NCBI RefSeq assembly: GCF_001647715.1
Contig: NZ_CP015600.1
Coordinates: 1,302,001 to 1,366,000 of the forward strand
From: Pseudomonas antarctica
GTDB taxonomy: Bacteria; Pseudomonadota; Gammaproteobacteria; Pseudomonadales; Pseudomonadaceae
Direction: 5' to 3'
DNA: 64,000 bases
The notes under the pieces were generated by a model. That model was not told the origin of the DNA, ran no database searches, and saw nothing but the letters and a program-made list of their open reading frames with translations. Below, piece by piece: positions 1 to 8,626 of this stretch (positions within the stretch are counted from its first letter, which is position 1; the number at the start of each line of letters is the position of its first letter). The position numbers and the translations under genes were made by a program.

Positions 1-352
1 CCTGATCCTCGAGCGCCACATGAACAGCGATGAAGCGCTGCTCTACATCCGTAAATACGCCGGCAAGCTCTATGACCCGGATATGGTCGAAGACTTCGTG
101 CAGGCCTGCGCCGCGTTCCTCAGTGACGTGACGCTGGGGGATTCAAGCGTGAAGGTCTTGACCACCCGCGAACTCGCCGAGGGCATGGTGCTGGCGCGCA
201 ATCTCAACGCCGATAACGGCATGCTGCTGCTCAACGCCGGCAAGGTGTTGAACCTGCCGCTGGTGGACAAGTTGATTGCGTTTGAGGCGATGGAAGGGGC
301 CAAGTATTCGGTGTTTATCAAAGAACCGGATGTGGCTGCGCTTCCCGGTTAA
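1..352 (+). CDS. HD-type response regulator, C-terminal fragment
   Basis: The open frame enters from the left edge, with the first full codon at base 2, and stops at 350-352. The visible 117 residues look like the tail of the response regulators that Pseudomonas fuses to an HD-type phosphohydrolase domain. An alpha-helical stretch (LYDPDMVEDFVQACAAF) is followed by a module reading EGMVLARNLNADNGMLLLNAGKVL, typical after the HD core. The receiver and catalytic HD residues lie outside the window, so activity cannot be judged. An internal ATG at 20 exists, but the frame stays open and family-like upstream of it. A cyclic-di-GMP phosphodiesterase or signalling role is inference from the family. 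Confidence 0.6.
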   Translation, partial: LILERHMNSDEALLYIRKYAGKLYDPDMVEDFVQACAAFLSDVTLGDSSVKVLTTRELAEGMVLARNLNADNGMLLLNAGKVLNLPLVDKLIAFEAMEGAKYSVFIKEPDVAALPG

Positions 353-399
353 GACGCTTTCTGTGATCCTTGCACCTTTGCATTCAAGGCATTTTTTAC

Positions 400-813
400 A
401 TGACATCGACTATTCGCATCGCCGCCGCGCTGTTGATCGGCAGCGACGGCCAAACGCTGCTGGTGCGCAAGCGCGGCACCCAGGCCTTCATGCAGCCAGG
501 CGGCAAGATTGACGCGGGCGAACAGCCCGCCGAAGCCTTGGCCCGTGAGCTGTACGAGGAGCTCAACCTGCACATCGACCCTAGCGACGCCGTGTATTTG
601 GGGCACTTCTCGGCGCCTGCCGCCAACGAGCCGGGTTTCATTGTGGAAGCTGAACTGTTCCAGGTGCACATCGACGTGGCGGTGACGCCCGCGGCTGAAA
701 TCGAAGAAGTGCGCTGGATCGACCCGGCCGGTGATGGCGGCCTGCACTTGGCACCACTGACCCGCGACCTGATCCTGCCGTTTTATCGCGCCTCGCTGAC
801 GGCTACCGCCTGA
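400..813 (+). CDS. Nudix hydrolase
   Basis: A 137-residue Nudix hydrolase, which would cleave a nucleoside diphosphate linked to another group; the substrate is unknown. The Nudix box is visible at about residues 39-61: GKIDAGE, seven residues, then RELYEEL. It differs from the consensus only in the last glycine, which is Asn. The frame is open upstream to 370, but the ATG at 400 gives the family-like start MTSTIRIAAALL and has AAGG 12 bases upstream. Single-domain size is normal. It is followed 27 bases later by an acetyltransferase gene on the same strand, so the two may share a transcript. Confidence 0.85.
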   Translation: MTSTIRIAAALLIGSDGQTLLVRKRGTQAFMQPGGKIDAGEQPAEALARELYEELNLHIDPSDAVYLGHFSAPAANEPGFIVEAELFQVHIDVAVTPAAEIEEVRWIDPAGDGGLHLAPLTRDLILPFYRASLTATA

Positions 814-839
814 TTCACAGGCGCAAAGGACTGCAACGA

Positions 840-1346
840 ATGATGATTCGCACCCTGGATGCCCATGACGCCGAGGCTTATCGAACGTTGATGCTTGAGA
901 CGTATGACGCCTACCCCCAGGCGTTCACGTCCAGCGTGGCCGAGCGATCGGCCATGCCGTTAAGTTGGTGGGAAAAACGCATTGAGAGCCCGCTGGATCA
1001 CTTGCTCGGCGCGTACCTCGGCGACGAACTGGTCGGAATTGTCGGCCTGGCCTTCGAGCCCCGTGAAAAGGCACGGCACAAGGTGACCTTGTTCGGCATG
1101 TACGTCACGCAGGCTTATCAAATGAAGGGCCTGGGTCGTCGGTTAGTGGAGGCGGCACTCGTCGAGGCGTGCAAGCATCCGCGCCTTAAGGTGATTCAAC
1201 TGACCGTCACCGCCGGCAACGACGCAGCCTTTGCGTTGTACCAGCGTTGCGGGTTTATTCAGTACGGCCTGGAGCCGCTGGCGGTGCGGGTGGGTGTCGA
1301 GTATTTCGACAAAATCCACATGTGGCGCGAACTCAACGTTGCCTGA
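840..1346 (+). CDS. GNAT-family N-acetyltransferase
   Basis: A 168-residue GNAT acetyltransferase, predicted to move an acetyl group from acetyl-CoA to an amine. Motif A, the acetyl-CoA pyrophosphate loop, is visible as YQMKGLGRRLVEAAL at about residues 93-107. The usual C-terminal beta strand and helix reads LTVTAGNDAAFALYQRCGF. AAAGGA at 826-831 precedes tandem ATGs at 840 and 843, so the exact first codon is uncertain by one residue. The substrate is unknown. The gene is probably co-transcribed with the Nudix gene before it. Confidence 0.85.
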   Translation: MMIRTLDAHDAEAYRTLMLETYDAYPQAFTSSVAERSAMPLSWWEKRIESPLDHLLGAYLGDELVGIVGLAFEPREKARHKVTLFGMYVTQAYQMKGLGRRLVEAALVEACKHPRLKVIQLTVTAGNDAAFALYQRCGFIQYGLEPLAVRVGVEYFDKIHMWRELNVA

Positions 1347-1370
1347 AATCCCATGGGGACACTCGATCCA

Positions 1371-1450
1371 GTGTGGGAGCCCGCTTACCTGCGATGGTTT
1401 CGCCTCGGTGCTGCAGCCAGATCGGTCGTCTGCATCACAGGCAAGCCATC
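1371..1450. repeat. Degenerate REP pair
   Basis: A GTGTGGGAGC arm followed by GCTTACCTGCGATGG, with a decayed inverted partner (CATCACAGGCAAGCC) about 50 bases on. It lies between the convergent acetyltransferase and metR. It matches the better preserved REP pairs elsewhere in the window but has lost part of its second arm. Confidence 0.6.
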
Positions 1451-1472
1451 CCCGTATTTTGATCTGCGCCGT

Positions 1473-2390
1473 TCAGCGAACGGCGCTGACACCGTCCAGC
1501 GTGGAAAACGACGTGTCCTTGGCCGTGAGTAAAAAGTCGCGCATGTACGGCGCGTCCAACATGTCGGCGCGAATCCCTGCATACAGCGTGGCAAACAGCC
1601 CTTTCTCGCCCAAACGCTTGGCCTTCACGTAACCGCGCGAGCTGTATTCATGCAGCGCCCAATGCGGCATGCCGCACACGCCCCGGCCGCTGGCCACCAG
1701 TTGCATCATCATCACGGTCAGCTCCGAGGTGCGCACCTGGGCTGGCTCCACATCGGCCGGTTCCAGGAAGCGGGTGAAGATGTCCAGGCGATCGCGCTCC
1801 ACCGGGTAGGTGATCAGGGTTTCGGTCAGCAGGTCTTGGGGCACGATGTACGACTTGTTCGCCAGCGCGTGCTGGTTGGCCACGGCCAGCATGGCTTCGT
1901 AGGTGAACAGCGGCACATAGGTGATGCCCGGCAGCTCCAGCGGGTCGGAGGTCACCACCAGGTCCAGGTCACCACGGGCCAGGGCCGGTAAGGGCGCAAA
2001 GGCAAAACCCGAGGCCAGGTCGAGCTCGACCTCTGGCCAGGCATCGCGAAACTGGTCGATGGTCGGCATCAGCCACTGGAAGCAGCTGTGGCATTCGATC
2101 GCCATGTGCAAACGCCCGGCGGTGCCGCCGGCCAGGCGCGCGATATCGCGTTCGGCGCCACGCAGCAAGGGCAGGGTTGCGTCGGCCAGTTGCAGCAGGC
2201 GCAGGCCGGCGCTGGTGAAGCGCAGCGGCTTGGTCTTGCGCACGAACAACTGCATGCCCAGGCGCTCTTCCAGCTCCTTGAATTGGTGGGAGAGTGCCGA
2301 TTGCGTCAGGTGCAGGCGCTCGGCGGCTTCCACCAGGCTGTCGGCTTCGCGCAGTGCGTGCAGAGTCTTGAGGTGACGAATTTCTAGCAC
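1473..2390 (-). CDS. metR: LysR-type regulator MetR
   Basis: A 305-residue LysR-family regulator best read as MetR, the homocysteine-responsive activator of methionine biosynthesis genes. The N-terminal winged helix covers residues 1-60 ([20 protein letters not shown]). The effector domain contains MetR-like stretches such as [19 protein letters not shown] and [13 protein letters not shown]. Length is normal for MetR. It is divergent from the alpha/beta hydrolase at 2584 across about 190 bases. No other methionine gene is adjacent, so its targets are presumably elsewhere (metE, metF, metH in relatives). Confidence 0.85.
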   Translation of the reverse strand: MLEIRHLKTLHALREADSLVEAAERLHLTQSALSHQFKELEERLGMQLFVRKTKPLRFTSAGLRLLQLADATLPLLRGAERDIARLAGGTAGRLHMAIECHSCFQWLMPTIDQFRDAWPEVELDLASGFAFAPLPALARGDLDLVVTSDPLELPGITYVPLFTYEAMLAVANQHALANKSYIVPQDLLTETLITYPVERDRLDIFTRFLEPADVEPAQVRTSELTVMMMQLVASGRGVCGMPHWALHEYSSRGYVKAKRLGEKGLFATLYAGIRADMLDAPYMRDFLLTAKDTSFSTLDGVSAVR

Positions 2391-2583
2391 GGGCGCTCCA
2401 TGAAAATAATTTGTGATGGGCAGAACTGCCGTGAGTTTGTCTCATGTTGCAATGCCTGTCGATAAGGCATCGACCACGACCGCTGGGCACTCTTCATCAA
2501 ACTGTCACAGAACTGTGGCAGCGCGCTTGAACAAACTTCATCAGACTCGCGCTCTACTGGGGTTCTGCGTTTCGGTGTTTTTC

Positions 2584-3603
2584 ATGCGCGTGTTGCTTTT
2601 ACTGGCCGCTCTATTGTTCGGCCTGCCGTCTTTTGCGGCTTCTCGATGTGATGTCAATGTCCCGACGCAAACCGTCGATCTGGCTCAGGTGAGCATTGCC
2701 TACCAGAGCATCGGCCGTGCGTCCGACCCTGCGTTGCTGCTGGTGATGGGCCTGGGCGGGCAGTTGATCCACTGGCCGGATGAAGTCGTCGTGGCCCTGT
2801 GCGAACAAGGTTTCCGGGTCATCCGCTACGACAACCGTGATGTGGGCTTGTCCACTTGGCGCCAAGCCCCGGCCAGTGCCAACCTGACCTTTGAAGTGCT
2901 GCGCTACAAGCTCGGGCTGCCGGTGGCGGCGCCGTACACGCTGACCGACATGGCCGACGACGCACTGGGCTTGATGGATGCTTTGCAGATCCGCCAATTC
3001 CATGTGCTGGGCGCGAGCATGGGCGGCATGATCGCCCAGCACCTGGCGGCCATGGCGCCGCAACGGGTCGAGAGCCTGACGTTGATCATGACCAGCTCCG
3101 GTGCCGAAGGCTTGCCGGCGCCGAATGCGGCGCTGGTGCAGTTGTTGTCCCGGCGCAGTGCGCCCAATCGTGAGGTGGCGCTTGAGCAACAGGCCGATCT
3201 GCTGGCGGCATTGGGCAGCCCGAATGTGAAAGACGATCGCCAGGCGCTGCTGCACCAGGCGGCGCTGTCCTACGACCGGGCTTTCAATCCGGACGGCGTC
3301 AAGCGCCAGATCATGGCGATCCTCGCCGAGCCTAGCCGTGTGCCATTGCTCAACCAACTGCGTGTGCCGACGCTGGTGGTGCACGGCACGGCCGATCCGT
3401 TACTGCCGGTGATGCACGGCGTGCACCTGGCCGCGCATATTCAGGGCAGCCAATTGAAGCTGATTCCCGGCATGGCCCATCGTTTCCAGGAAGCTTTCAA
3501 GGCACCGCTGCTGACGGCGGTGCTGCCGTACCTGCAAGCCCATCGCGAGGATGCTGCGCACTGGGCGCAGATTGACCTGGGCCAGCCTTCGAAGGTGTTG
3601 TGA
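2584..3603 (+). CDS. Secreted alpha/beta hydrolase
   Basis: A 339-residue alpha/beta-fold hydrolase. The ATG at 2584 gives a clear signal peptide ([20 protein letters not shown], cut near residue 19). The frame is open to 2413, but that extension is unlike the family. The nucleophile elbow GASMGG puts the catalytic serine at residue 145. GLGGQ at 56-60 is the oxyanion region, and GMAHRF near the C terminus supplies the likely histidine. The protein resembles the TAP/aclacinomycin-methylesterase-like hydrolases common in Pseudomonas. The substrate is unknown and the location is periplasmic or exported. Confidence 0.8.
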   Translation: MRVLLLLAALLFGLPSFAASRCDVNVPTQTVDLAQVSIAYQSIGRASDPALLLVMGLGGQLIHWPDEVVVALCEQGFRVIRYDNRDVGLSTWRQAPASANLTFEVLRYKLGLPVAAPYTLTDMADDALGLMDALQIRQFHVLGASMGGMIAQHLAAMAPQRVESLTLIMTSSGAEGLPAPNAALVQLLSRRSAPNREVALEQQADLLAALGSPNVKDDRQALLHQAALSYDRAFNPDGVKRQIMAILAEPSRVPLLNQLRVPTLVVHGTADPLLPVMHGVHLAAHIQGSQLKLIPGMAHRFQEAFKAPLLTAVLPYLQAHREDAAHWAQIDLGQPSKVL

Positions 3604-3658
3604 AGTTGGTGTATCGTGCACCCTTTACGGCGCGCTAATGCCAACGAGGTTGCCTACC

Positions 3659-4312
3659 ATGAGTACTCCCCTGAAAATCGATTTCGTCAGCGACGTGTCT
3701 TGCCCCTGGTGCATCATCGGCCTGCGTGGCCTGACGGAAGCCCTCGACCAGCTTGGCAGCGAAGTGCAGGCCGAGATCCATTTCCAGCCGTTCGAACTGA
3801 ACCCGAATATGCCCGCCATCGGGCAGAACATCGTCGAGCACATCACTGAAAAATACGGCTCCAGCGCCGAAGAGTCCCAGGCCAACCGTGCGCGTATTCG
3901 CGACATGGGCGCGGCGTTGGGCTTTGCCTTTCGTACCGACGGCCAGAGCCGCATCTACAACACGTTCGATGCTCATCGGCTGCTGCATTGGGCCGGGCTT
4001 GAAGGCCTGCAATACAACCTCAAGGAAGCGCTGTTCAAGGCCTATTTCAGCGATGGTCAGGACCCGTCCGACCACGCGACGCTGGCGATCATCGCCGAAA
4101 GCGTCGGCCTGGACATCAAGCGTGCGGCGCAGATTCTCGCCTGCGATGAATACGCCGCCGAAGTTCGTGAACAGGAACAGCTGTGGATCTCCCGGGGCGT
4201 GACTTCGGTGCCGACCATCGTGTTCAACGACCAGTACGCGGTCAGCGGTGGTCAGCCGGCGGAAGCCTTTGTCGGTGCGATTCGCCAGATCATCAGCGAA
4301 GCGAAGGGCTGA
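3659..4312 (+). CDS. DsbA-family oxidoreductase (FrnE-like)
   Basis: A 217-residue thioredoxin-fold protein of the DsbA/FrnE group, with the redox motif CPWC at residues 15-18. There is no signal peptide, so it probably works in the cytoplasm as a dithiol oxidoreductase or isomerase. The helical insert runs from about 70 to 160, and the fold closes with GVTSVPTIVFND, which carries the cis-proline. GAGG at 3646-3649 supports the ATG at 3659 over the open frame back to 3551. It lies 55 bases after the alpha/beta hydrolase. The physiological partner is unknown. Confidence 0.87.
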   Translation: MSTPLKIDFVSDVSCPWCIIGLRGLTEALDQLGSEVQAEIHFQPFELNPNMPAIGQNIVEHITEKYGSSAEESQANRARIRDMGAALGFAFRTDGQSRIYNTFDAHRLLHWAGLEGLQYNLKEALFKAYFSDGQDPSDHATLAIIAESVGLDIKRAAQILACDEYAAEVREQEQLWISRGVTSVPTIVFNDQYAVSGGQPAEAFVGAIRQIISEAKG

Positions 4313-4355
4313 ACCGTGGGGTAGGGTGCTTGCTCCCTGGCCTATGGAGATCCAA

Positions 4356-4445
4356 AGGTGGGGCTTGCTCGCGAATGCGGTGTGTCAGTTAATACATCCC
4401 TGGCTGAACGACCGCCATCGCGGGCAAGCCCGGCTCCCACATTTG
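4356..4445. repeat. REP pair (REPIN) 1
   Basis: The left arm GGGGCTTGCTCGCGAATGCGG is partly decayed. It is paired with the right arm CATCGCGGGCAAGCCCGGCTC about 50 bases later. It is an inverted REP doublet after the DsbA-like gene. Confidence 0.75.
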
Positions 4446-4484
4446 AACGGTGGCGGGCGCAGAATTCTGGTCAGACACAGATCA

Positions 4485-4580
4485 GTGTGGGAGCTGGCTT
4501 GCCTGCGATGGCTGTGTGTCAGTCAGCTTATCTGCTGCTGATACACCACTATCGCGGGCAAGCCCGGCTCCCACATTTGA
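4485..4580. repeat. REP pair (REPIN) 2
   Basis: An inverted pair with outer arms GTGTGGGAGCTGGCTTGCC and GGCAAGCCCGGCTCCCACAT. It is in tandem with the previous element, and together they fill most of the 340-base gap between the DsbA-like gene and the MipA-like gene. No gene was seen in that gap. Confidence 0.85.
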
Positions 4581-4650
4581 ACTGAGTTTGGCGTCTGAGA
4601 TCGGGCTGCCTTGATTGTGATGTGGCTCTTGGGGAGCAGCCTGTCGCCCG

Positions 4651-5421
4651 TCAGTCAAACTTGTAGCTGATCGCGGTCTGCACCTGGCCCTGGTTCACGT
4701 TGCCGGTTTCCTTGACGATGGTGCTGTTGGCGGCCGAGCCGACCAGGTGCGTCCAGCTGGCGCTGGTCAACAGCGACCAATGGGCGGCCAGGGGGAATTC
4801 GAAGCTCTGGGTCAGCGTCAGGTTCTGGAAACCGGCACTGGCGTTATAGGCACGAATGCCTGAGGCCGCGGACTCCTTGTCACTTACGCCGAAAAAGGTC
4901 TGGGTCTGGCGGGCATCGGCAAAGTGCGCCATCAGGCCCGTGCTGCCGATGATGCCGCCACCCAGCGGGTAACCCAGCTCGCCGCCGACCTTGCCCAACA
5001 CACCGCTTTGGTCACGCCCGCCGCCTACGGCCTGGCCCACTTGCGCGTAGACGCGCCAGAACTCGGCCGGGGCGTATTGGATGAAGCCACCGACTTCAGC
5101 CATATCCGACACATCGCGCAAGCCGCGCAGTGAGCCGTTGGCCGTACGGCCAGGCAAGTAATTGATGTAGGGGCCGGCGGTGATGCCATTGGTATTGAGC
5201 GCGCTCCAGGTCAAGCCGTCGTCGGTGCCGAGGCTGACACTGCCCCAGTCCAGGTCGAAATAGGGAATCGCCTGGGTTTCGTAGCGGCTGCCGGTGGGGT
5301 CGTGGGGTTGATAACTGATGCCTGCACCGACTTCACCGGTAATGCCGTCCGCCAATACCGTGCTGGACACACTCCACAGCCCGAGCAAACCGGCGAATAC
5401 AGCAGAAGTAACCTTGTACAT
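4651..5421 (-). CDS. MipA/OmpV-family outer-membrane protein
   Basis: A 256-residue beta-barrel protein of the MipA/OmpV family. The start at 5421 has AAGGA upstream and gives a signal peptide ending SSTVLADG; the longer frame to 5484 is rejected. The mature part alternates short amphipathic strands typical of an outer-membrane barrel and ends in Phe-Asp (SYKFD), close to the usual aromatic C terminus. MipA was first described as a murein scaffold protein; other relatives are stress-inducible porin-like proteins, so the function here is open. The palindromic site at 5493-5528 lies about 75 bases upstream and could also control this gene. Confidence 0.8.
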   Translation of the reverse strand: MYKVTSAVFAGLLGLWSVSSTVLADGITGEVGAGISYQPHDPTGSRYETQAIPYFDLDWGSVSLGTDDGLTWSALNTNGITAGPYINYLPGRTANGSLRGLRDVSDMAEVGGFIQYAPAEFWRVYAQVGQAVGGGRDQSGVLGKVGGELGYPLGGGIIGSTGLMAHFADARQTQTFFGVSDKESAASGIRAYNASAGFQNLTLTQSFEFPLAAHWSLLTSASWTHLVGSAANSTIVKETGNVNQGQVQTAISYKFD

Positions 5422-5492
5422 GGAGCGTTTCCTTATCTGAACTTGCGCGCATTCACGCGCGAAGGGCATCCCTGGCGCAAGCACTCATCTTG

Positions 5493-5528
5493 TTTGTAGC
5501 AAGCTACAAAAATTGTAGCTTGCTCGAC
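5493..5528. promoter_or_regulatory. Palindromic activator site upstream of a sigma54 promoter
   Basis: A perfect inverted repeat, TTTGTAGC-AA-GCTACAAA, lies at 5493-5510. A second, partly decayed copy (TTGTAGC-TT-GCTCGAC) is centred 19 bases further right. The pair lies about 80-115 bases upstream of the expected start of transcription from the -24/-12 element at 5583. That is where sigma54 activators normally bind. The sixth gene of the downstream operon encodes such an activator, so I infer that this is its binding site. Confidence 0.55.
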
Positions 5529-5582
5529 ACATATAACCATAGACCTCAACCAAAACCCCAGCCCTGCTGGGCTTTAATCAGT

Positions 5583-5598
5583 TGGCACAGTCCCTGCT
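5583..5598 (+). promoter_or_regulatory. Sigma54 (-24/-12) promoter of the six-gene operon
   Basis: TGGCACAGTCCCTGCT matches the sigma54 consensus TGGCACG-N4-TTGCW at all but two positions. GG and GC are separated by exactly ten bases. It is oriented toward the phosphatase gene at 5660, with predicted transcription start near 5609. Confidence 0.8.
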
Positions 5599-5659
5599 AT
5601 AGCCCTGTTGCAAGCGCATAGAGCGCTCTCTTCAAGCCCTCCAACTTCAAGGACAGGCA

Positions 5660-6361
5660 ATGATCCAGTGGCATATCGTGTGCGACTTCGACGGGACCAT
5701 CACCCCTACCGACGTCATCGACAACGTCCTCCAGCGCTTCGCCGGCCCTGAGTGGGAAACCATCGAACAGGAATGGCTGGATGGGCACATCGGTTCCCGC
5801 GAATGCCTGAGCCGCCAATTGGCGTTGATCAAGGCCACACCGGCTGAACTGTTAGCGTATTTCGACAGCGTCGAGATCGACCCGGACTTCCCGGATTTCG
5901 TCGATCACGTCATGGGCCTGGGCGCGACCATCGAAGTGGTCAGCGACGGCATCGAACAAGGCATCGCGCGCATTCTGTCGCGTAACTACGTGACCTTGCT
6001 GCCGATCCTCGCCAACCGTCTGCGCCAGGTCGACCAGAACAGCTGGCGCATCGACTTCCCGTACTCCAGCGACGCCTGCCGTGCTGCGTCCGGCAACTGC
6101 AAGTGCAAATCCACCCCGCGCAACAAGCGCGTGCTGGTGATTGGCGATGGCAAGTCCGACATGTGCGTGGCCTCTACCGCCGACTTCGTCTTCGCCAAAG
6201 GCAGCCTCGCCAAATATTGCGAAGCCAACAACATTCCCCATGCGCGCTTCGACACCTTCGCCGAACTGCCCGCATTGCTGGCCAAGCTGCCTCAGGGCAT
6301 CGCGGCCAACGCCACCACCTTTACTGCTGCTGACAATCAGGAACTCTTCCACCATGTCTGA
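5660..6361 (+). CDS. MtnX-like HAD phosphatase
   Basis: A 233-residue HAD-superfamily phosphatase of the MtnX-like HAD-IB group. Motif I is DFDGT with nucleophile Asp9 and acid Asp11. Motif IV is GDGKSDMC at 162-169. A cysteine patch (Cys140, Cys147, Cys149; GNCKCK) is typical of MtnX relatives. MtnX itself removes phosphate from a methionine-salvage enol intermediate, but no other methionine-salvage gene is nearby, so the substrate is probably different. It is first in a six-gene operon behind a sigma54 promoter. AAGGA lies about 6 bases upstream of the ATG. Its stop overlaps the aminotransferase start by eight bases. Confidence 0.85.
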   Translation: MIQWHIVCDFDGTITPTDVIDNVLQRFAGPEWETIEQEWLDGHIGSRECLSRQLALIKATPAELLAYFDSVEIDPDFPDFVDHVMGLGATIEVVSDGIEQGIARILSRNYVTLLPILANRLRQVDQNSWRIDFPYSSDACRAASGNCKCKSTPRNKRVLVIGDGKSDMCVASTADFVFAKGSLAKYCEANNIPHARFDTFAELPALLAKLPQGIAANATTFTAADNQELFHHV

Positions 6362-7748
6362 TATCCGTATCGCCACCGCCGAAGACCAGATTCTTCTGGA
6401 TAAAGAAGCCAAGTACTGCTCCTACGGCGACACTGTTCACTACATCGAGCCACCGCGTATTTTCAGCCGTTGCGAAGGCTCCTACGTGTGGGACACCGAA
6501 GACCAGGCTTACCTCGACCTGCAAATGTGGTACTCGGCCGTTAACTTCGGCTACGCCAACCCACGCCTGAACAACGCGTTGAAGCAGCAGATCGACACCC
6601 TGCCGCAAATCGCCAGCCAGTACCTGCACAAAGGCAAGATCGAGCTGTCGGAAATGATCGCGGTCGATGCCAAGAAGAAATTCGGCCTCGACGGTCGTGT
6701 GCACTTCAACGTCGGTGGTTCGCAATCCATCGAAGACTCGTTGAAAGTGGTGCGTAACGCGTCCAACGGCAAGAGCCTGATGTTCGCCTTTGAAGGCGGT
6801 TACCACGGCCGTACCCTCGGTGCCTCGTCGATTACCTCCAGCTTCCGCTACCGTCGCCGTTACGGCCACTTTGGCGAACGTGCCAACTTCATTCCGTTCC
6901 CGTACCACTTCCGTGGCCCGAAAGGCATGACGAAAGAAGAATACGGCAGCCATTGCGTGCAGCAGTTCGCCCGTCTGTTCGAGACTGAATACAACGGCGT
7001 CTGGGACCCGAAAACCAACCAGTGCGAATACGCAGCCTTCTACGTCGAGCCGATCCAGGGCACCGGCGGCTACGTGATTCCGCCGATGAACTTCTACCGC
7101 GAACTCAAGCATGTGCTGGATCAGCACGGCATCCTGATGGTGTCCGACGAAATCCAGATGGGCTTCTACCGTACCGGCAAACTGTGGTCGATCGAGCACT
7201 TCGACGTGCAGCCGGACGTGATCGTCTTCGGTAAGGCGCTGACCAACGGCCTGAACCCGCTGGGCGGCATTTGGGCGCGTGAAGAGTTGATCAACCCGAA
7301 GATCTTCCCACCGGGTTCGACCCACTCCACCTTCGCCTCCAACCCACTGGGTACGGCGGTAGGCCTGGAAATGTTCAAGATGACCAGCGAAGTCGATTAC
7401 GGCGCGATGGTCATGGCCAAGGGCAAATACTTCCTGGAAGGCCTGCAAGACCTGCAGAAACGTTTCCCGATCATCGGCGACGTCGATGGCCTGGGCCTGG
7501 CCCTGCGCTGCGAAATCTGCGGCCCGGATGGTTTCACGCCGGACAAGGCGACCCTGGACTACATGGTCGAAGAAGGCATGAAGGGCGACATGGTTGTGGA
7601 TGGCCAGAAACTCGGCTTGATCCTCGACGTGGGCGGCTACTACAAAAACGTGATTACCCTGGCACCGTCCCTGGAAATCAGCTACCCGGAAATCGACCTG
7701 GGCCTGAAGCTGCTTGAGCAACTGCTGGTTCGGGCGACCCAACGGTGA
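6354..7748 (+). CDS. Class III PLP-dependent aminotransferase
   Basis: A 464-residue fold-type I, class III aminotransferase. The cofactor lysine is Lys294 (VFGKALTNG), the pyridine-N aspartate is in SDEIQMG at 264-270, and GGSQSIEDSL at 121-130 forms the phosphate loop. The C-terminal domain is complete. Relatives act on omega-amines or amino acids such as 4-aminobutyrate and diaminobutyrate; the acceptor here is not predictable. The start MSDIRIATAE overlaps the end of the phosphatase gene. The stop overlaps the GTG start of the hydrolase by four bases, which implies coupled translation and a joint pathway. Confidence 0.88.
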   Translation: MSDIRIATAEDQILLDKEAKYCSYGDTVHYIEPPRIFSRCEGSYVWDTEDQAYLDLQMWYSAVNFGYANPRLNNALKQQIDTLPQIASQYLHKGKIELSEMIAVDAKKKFGLDGRVHFNVGGSQSIEDSLKVVRNASNGKSLMFAFEGGYHGRTLGASSITSSFRYRRRYGHFGERANFIPFPYHFRGPKGMTKEEYGSHCVQQFARLFETEYNGVWDPKTNQCEYAAFYVEPIQGTGGYVIPPMNFYRELKHVLDQHGILMVSDEIQMGFYRTGKLWSIEHFDVQPDVIVFGKALTNGLNPLGGIWAREELINPKIFPPGSTHSTFASNPLGTAVGLEMFKMTSEVDYGAMVMAKGKYFLEGLQDLQKRFPIIGDVDGLGLALRCEICGPDGFTPDKATLDYMVEEGMKGDMVVDGQKLGLILDVGGYYKNVITLAPSLEISYPEIDLGLKLLEQLLVRATQR

Positions 7749-8611
7749 ATGTCTCCGGGATCGATCTCGGTGAAGGTGATGCCGGCTTCGTTCTCGGTGA
7801 AGGTCCGGTCGGGATCCTGTTGATCCACGGCCTGACCGGCACCCCGACGGAATTGCGTCAAGTCGCCAAAGGGTTGGCCAAGGCGGGTAACTGCACGGTG
7901 TACGTGCCCACCCTGGCCGGGCACTGCGGCGATAACAGTGACCTGCAGGCCACCGGCTGGCTGGACTGGTACGAAGGCGTGCGCAAGACCTTTGCACAGG
8001 TCAAGCAGCGCCACGAGCAGGTGTTTGTCGGTGGCTTGTCCATGGGCGCGGTGATGTCGATGTACGTGGCTGCCGAGCACCCGGGGCAAGTGGCCGGGCT
8101 GTTGATGTATTCCACGACCTTGAAGTACGACGGCTGGAGTATTAACAAGCTGGCGTTCCTGACGCCGTTGCTGATGAAGATTCCATTCGGCGTGCACATC
8201 TGCCGCTTCGAAGAGAAGCCACCTTATGGCATCAAGAACGAGCGCCTGCGGGCAATTGTCGAGCGCCAGATGAAGGAAGGGGAAAGCAGCGAGGCCGGTT
8301 TGCTGACCATGGAAGGCATCACGGTGCGCGAGTTGCACCGGATGAATGCTGTGGTCAAGAAACGCATGCCTGAGGTCAAGGTGCCGGCACTGGTGTTGCA
8401 CTCCATCGAGGACGATATCACCAGCCGCTGGAACGCCGATTACGTGGAGCGCCACCTAGGTGGGCCCGTCACCAAGATCCTGCTGGACAACTGCTACCAC
8501 ATGATTACCGTCGACCTGCAATACCGCCGAGTGATCGAGTTGAGCGCCGAGTTTGTCGAGCAACACGCCGCTACTACCCAGGTGTCCGAAGACTACCGAC
8601 AGCGTGCATAA
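7745..8611 (+). CDS. Alpha/beta hydrolase, carboxylesterase-like
   Basis: A 288-residue cytoplasmic alpha/beta hydrolase. It carries the oxyanion motif HGLTGTP at 28-34, the nucleophile elbow GGLSMG with Ser99, an acid in LHSIEDDITS, and a histidine in CYHMITVD. It resembles Est30-type carboxylesterases and monoacylglycerol lipases. The GTG start lies inside the GTGA overlap with the aminotransferase stop. In this operon it could hydrolyse or form an ester or thioester of the aminotransferase product; that is inference. Confidence 0.85.
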   Translation: MNVSGIDLGEGDAGFVLGEGPVGILLIHGLTGTPTELRQVAKGLAKAGNCTVYVPTLAGHCGDNSDLQATGWLDWYEGVRKTFAQVKQRHEQVFVGGLSMGAVMSMYVAAEHPGQVAGLLMYSTTLKYDGWSINKLAFLTPLLMKIPFGVHICRFEEKPPYGIKNERLRAIVERQMKEGESSEAGLLTMEGITVRELHRMNAVVKKRMPEVKVPALVLHSIEDDITSRWNADYVERHLGGPVTKILLDNCYHMITVDLQYRRVIELSAEFVEQHAATTQVSEDYRQRA

Positions 8612-8626
8612 GCTTAAGGACAAGAC

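Noticed and set aside
5302..5499. A small plus-strand frame over the start of the MipA-like gene
   Set aside because: Antisense to a signal-peptide-bearing gene, without likeness to any family.
6321..7997. A 558-codon minus-strand frame over the aminotransferase
   Set aside because: Antisense shadow; the plus strand carries all PLP-enzyme motifs.
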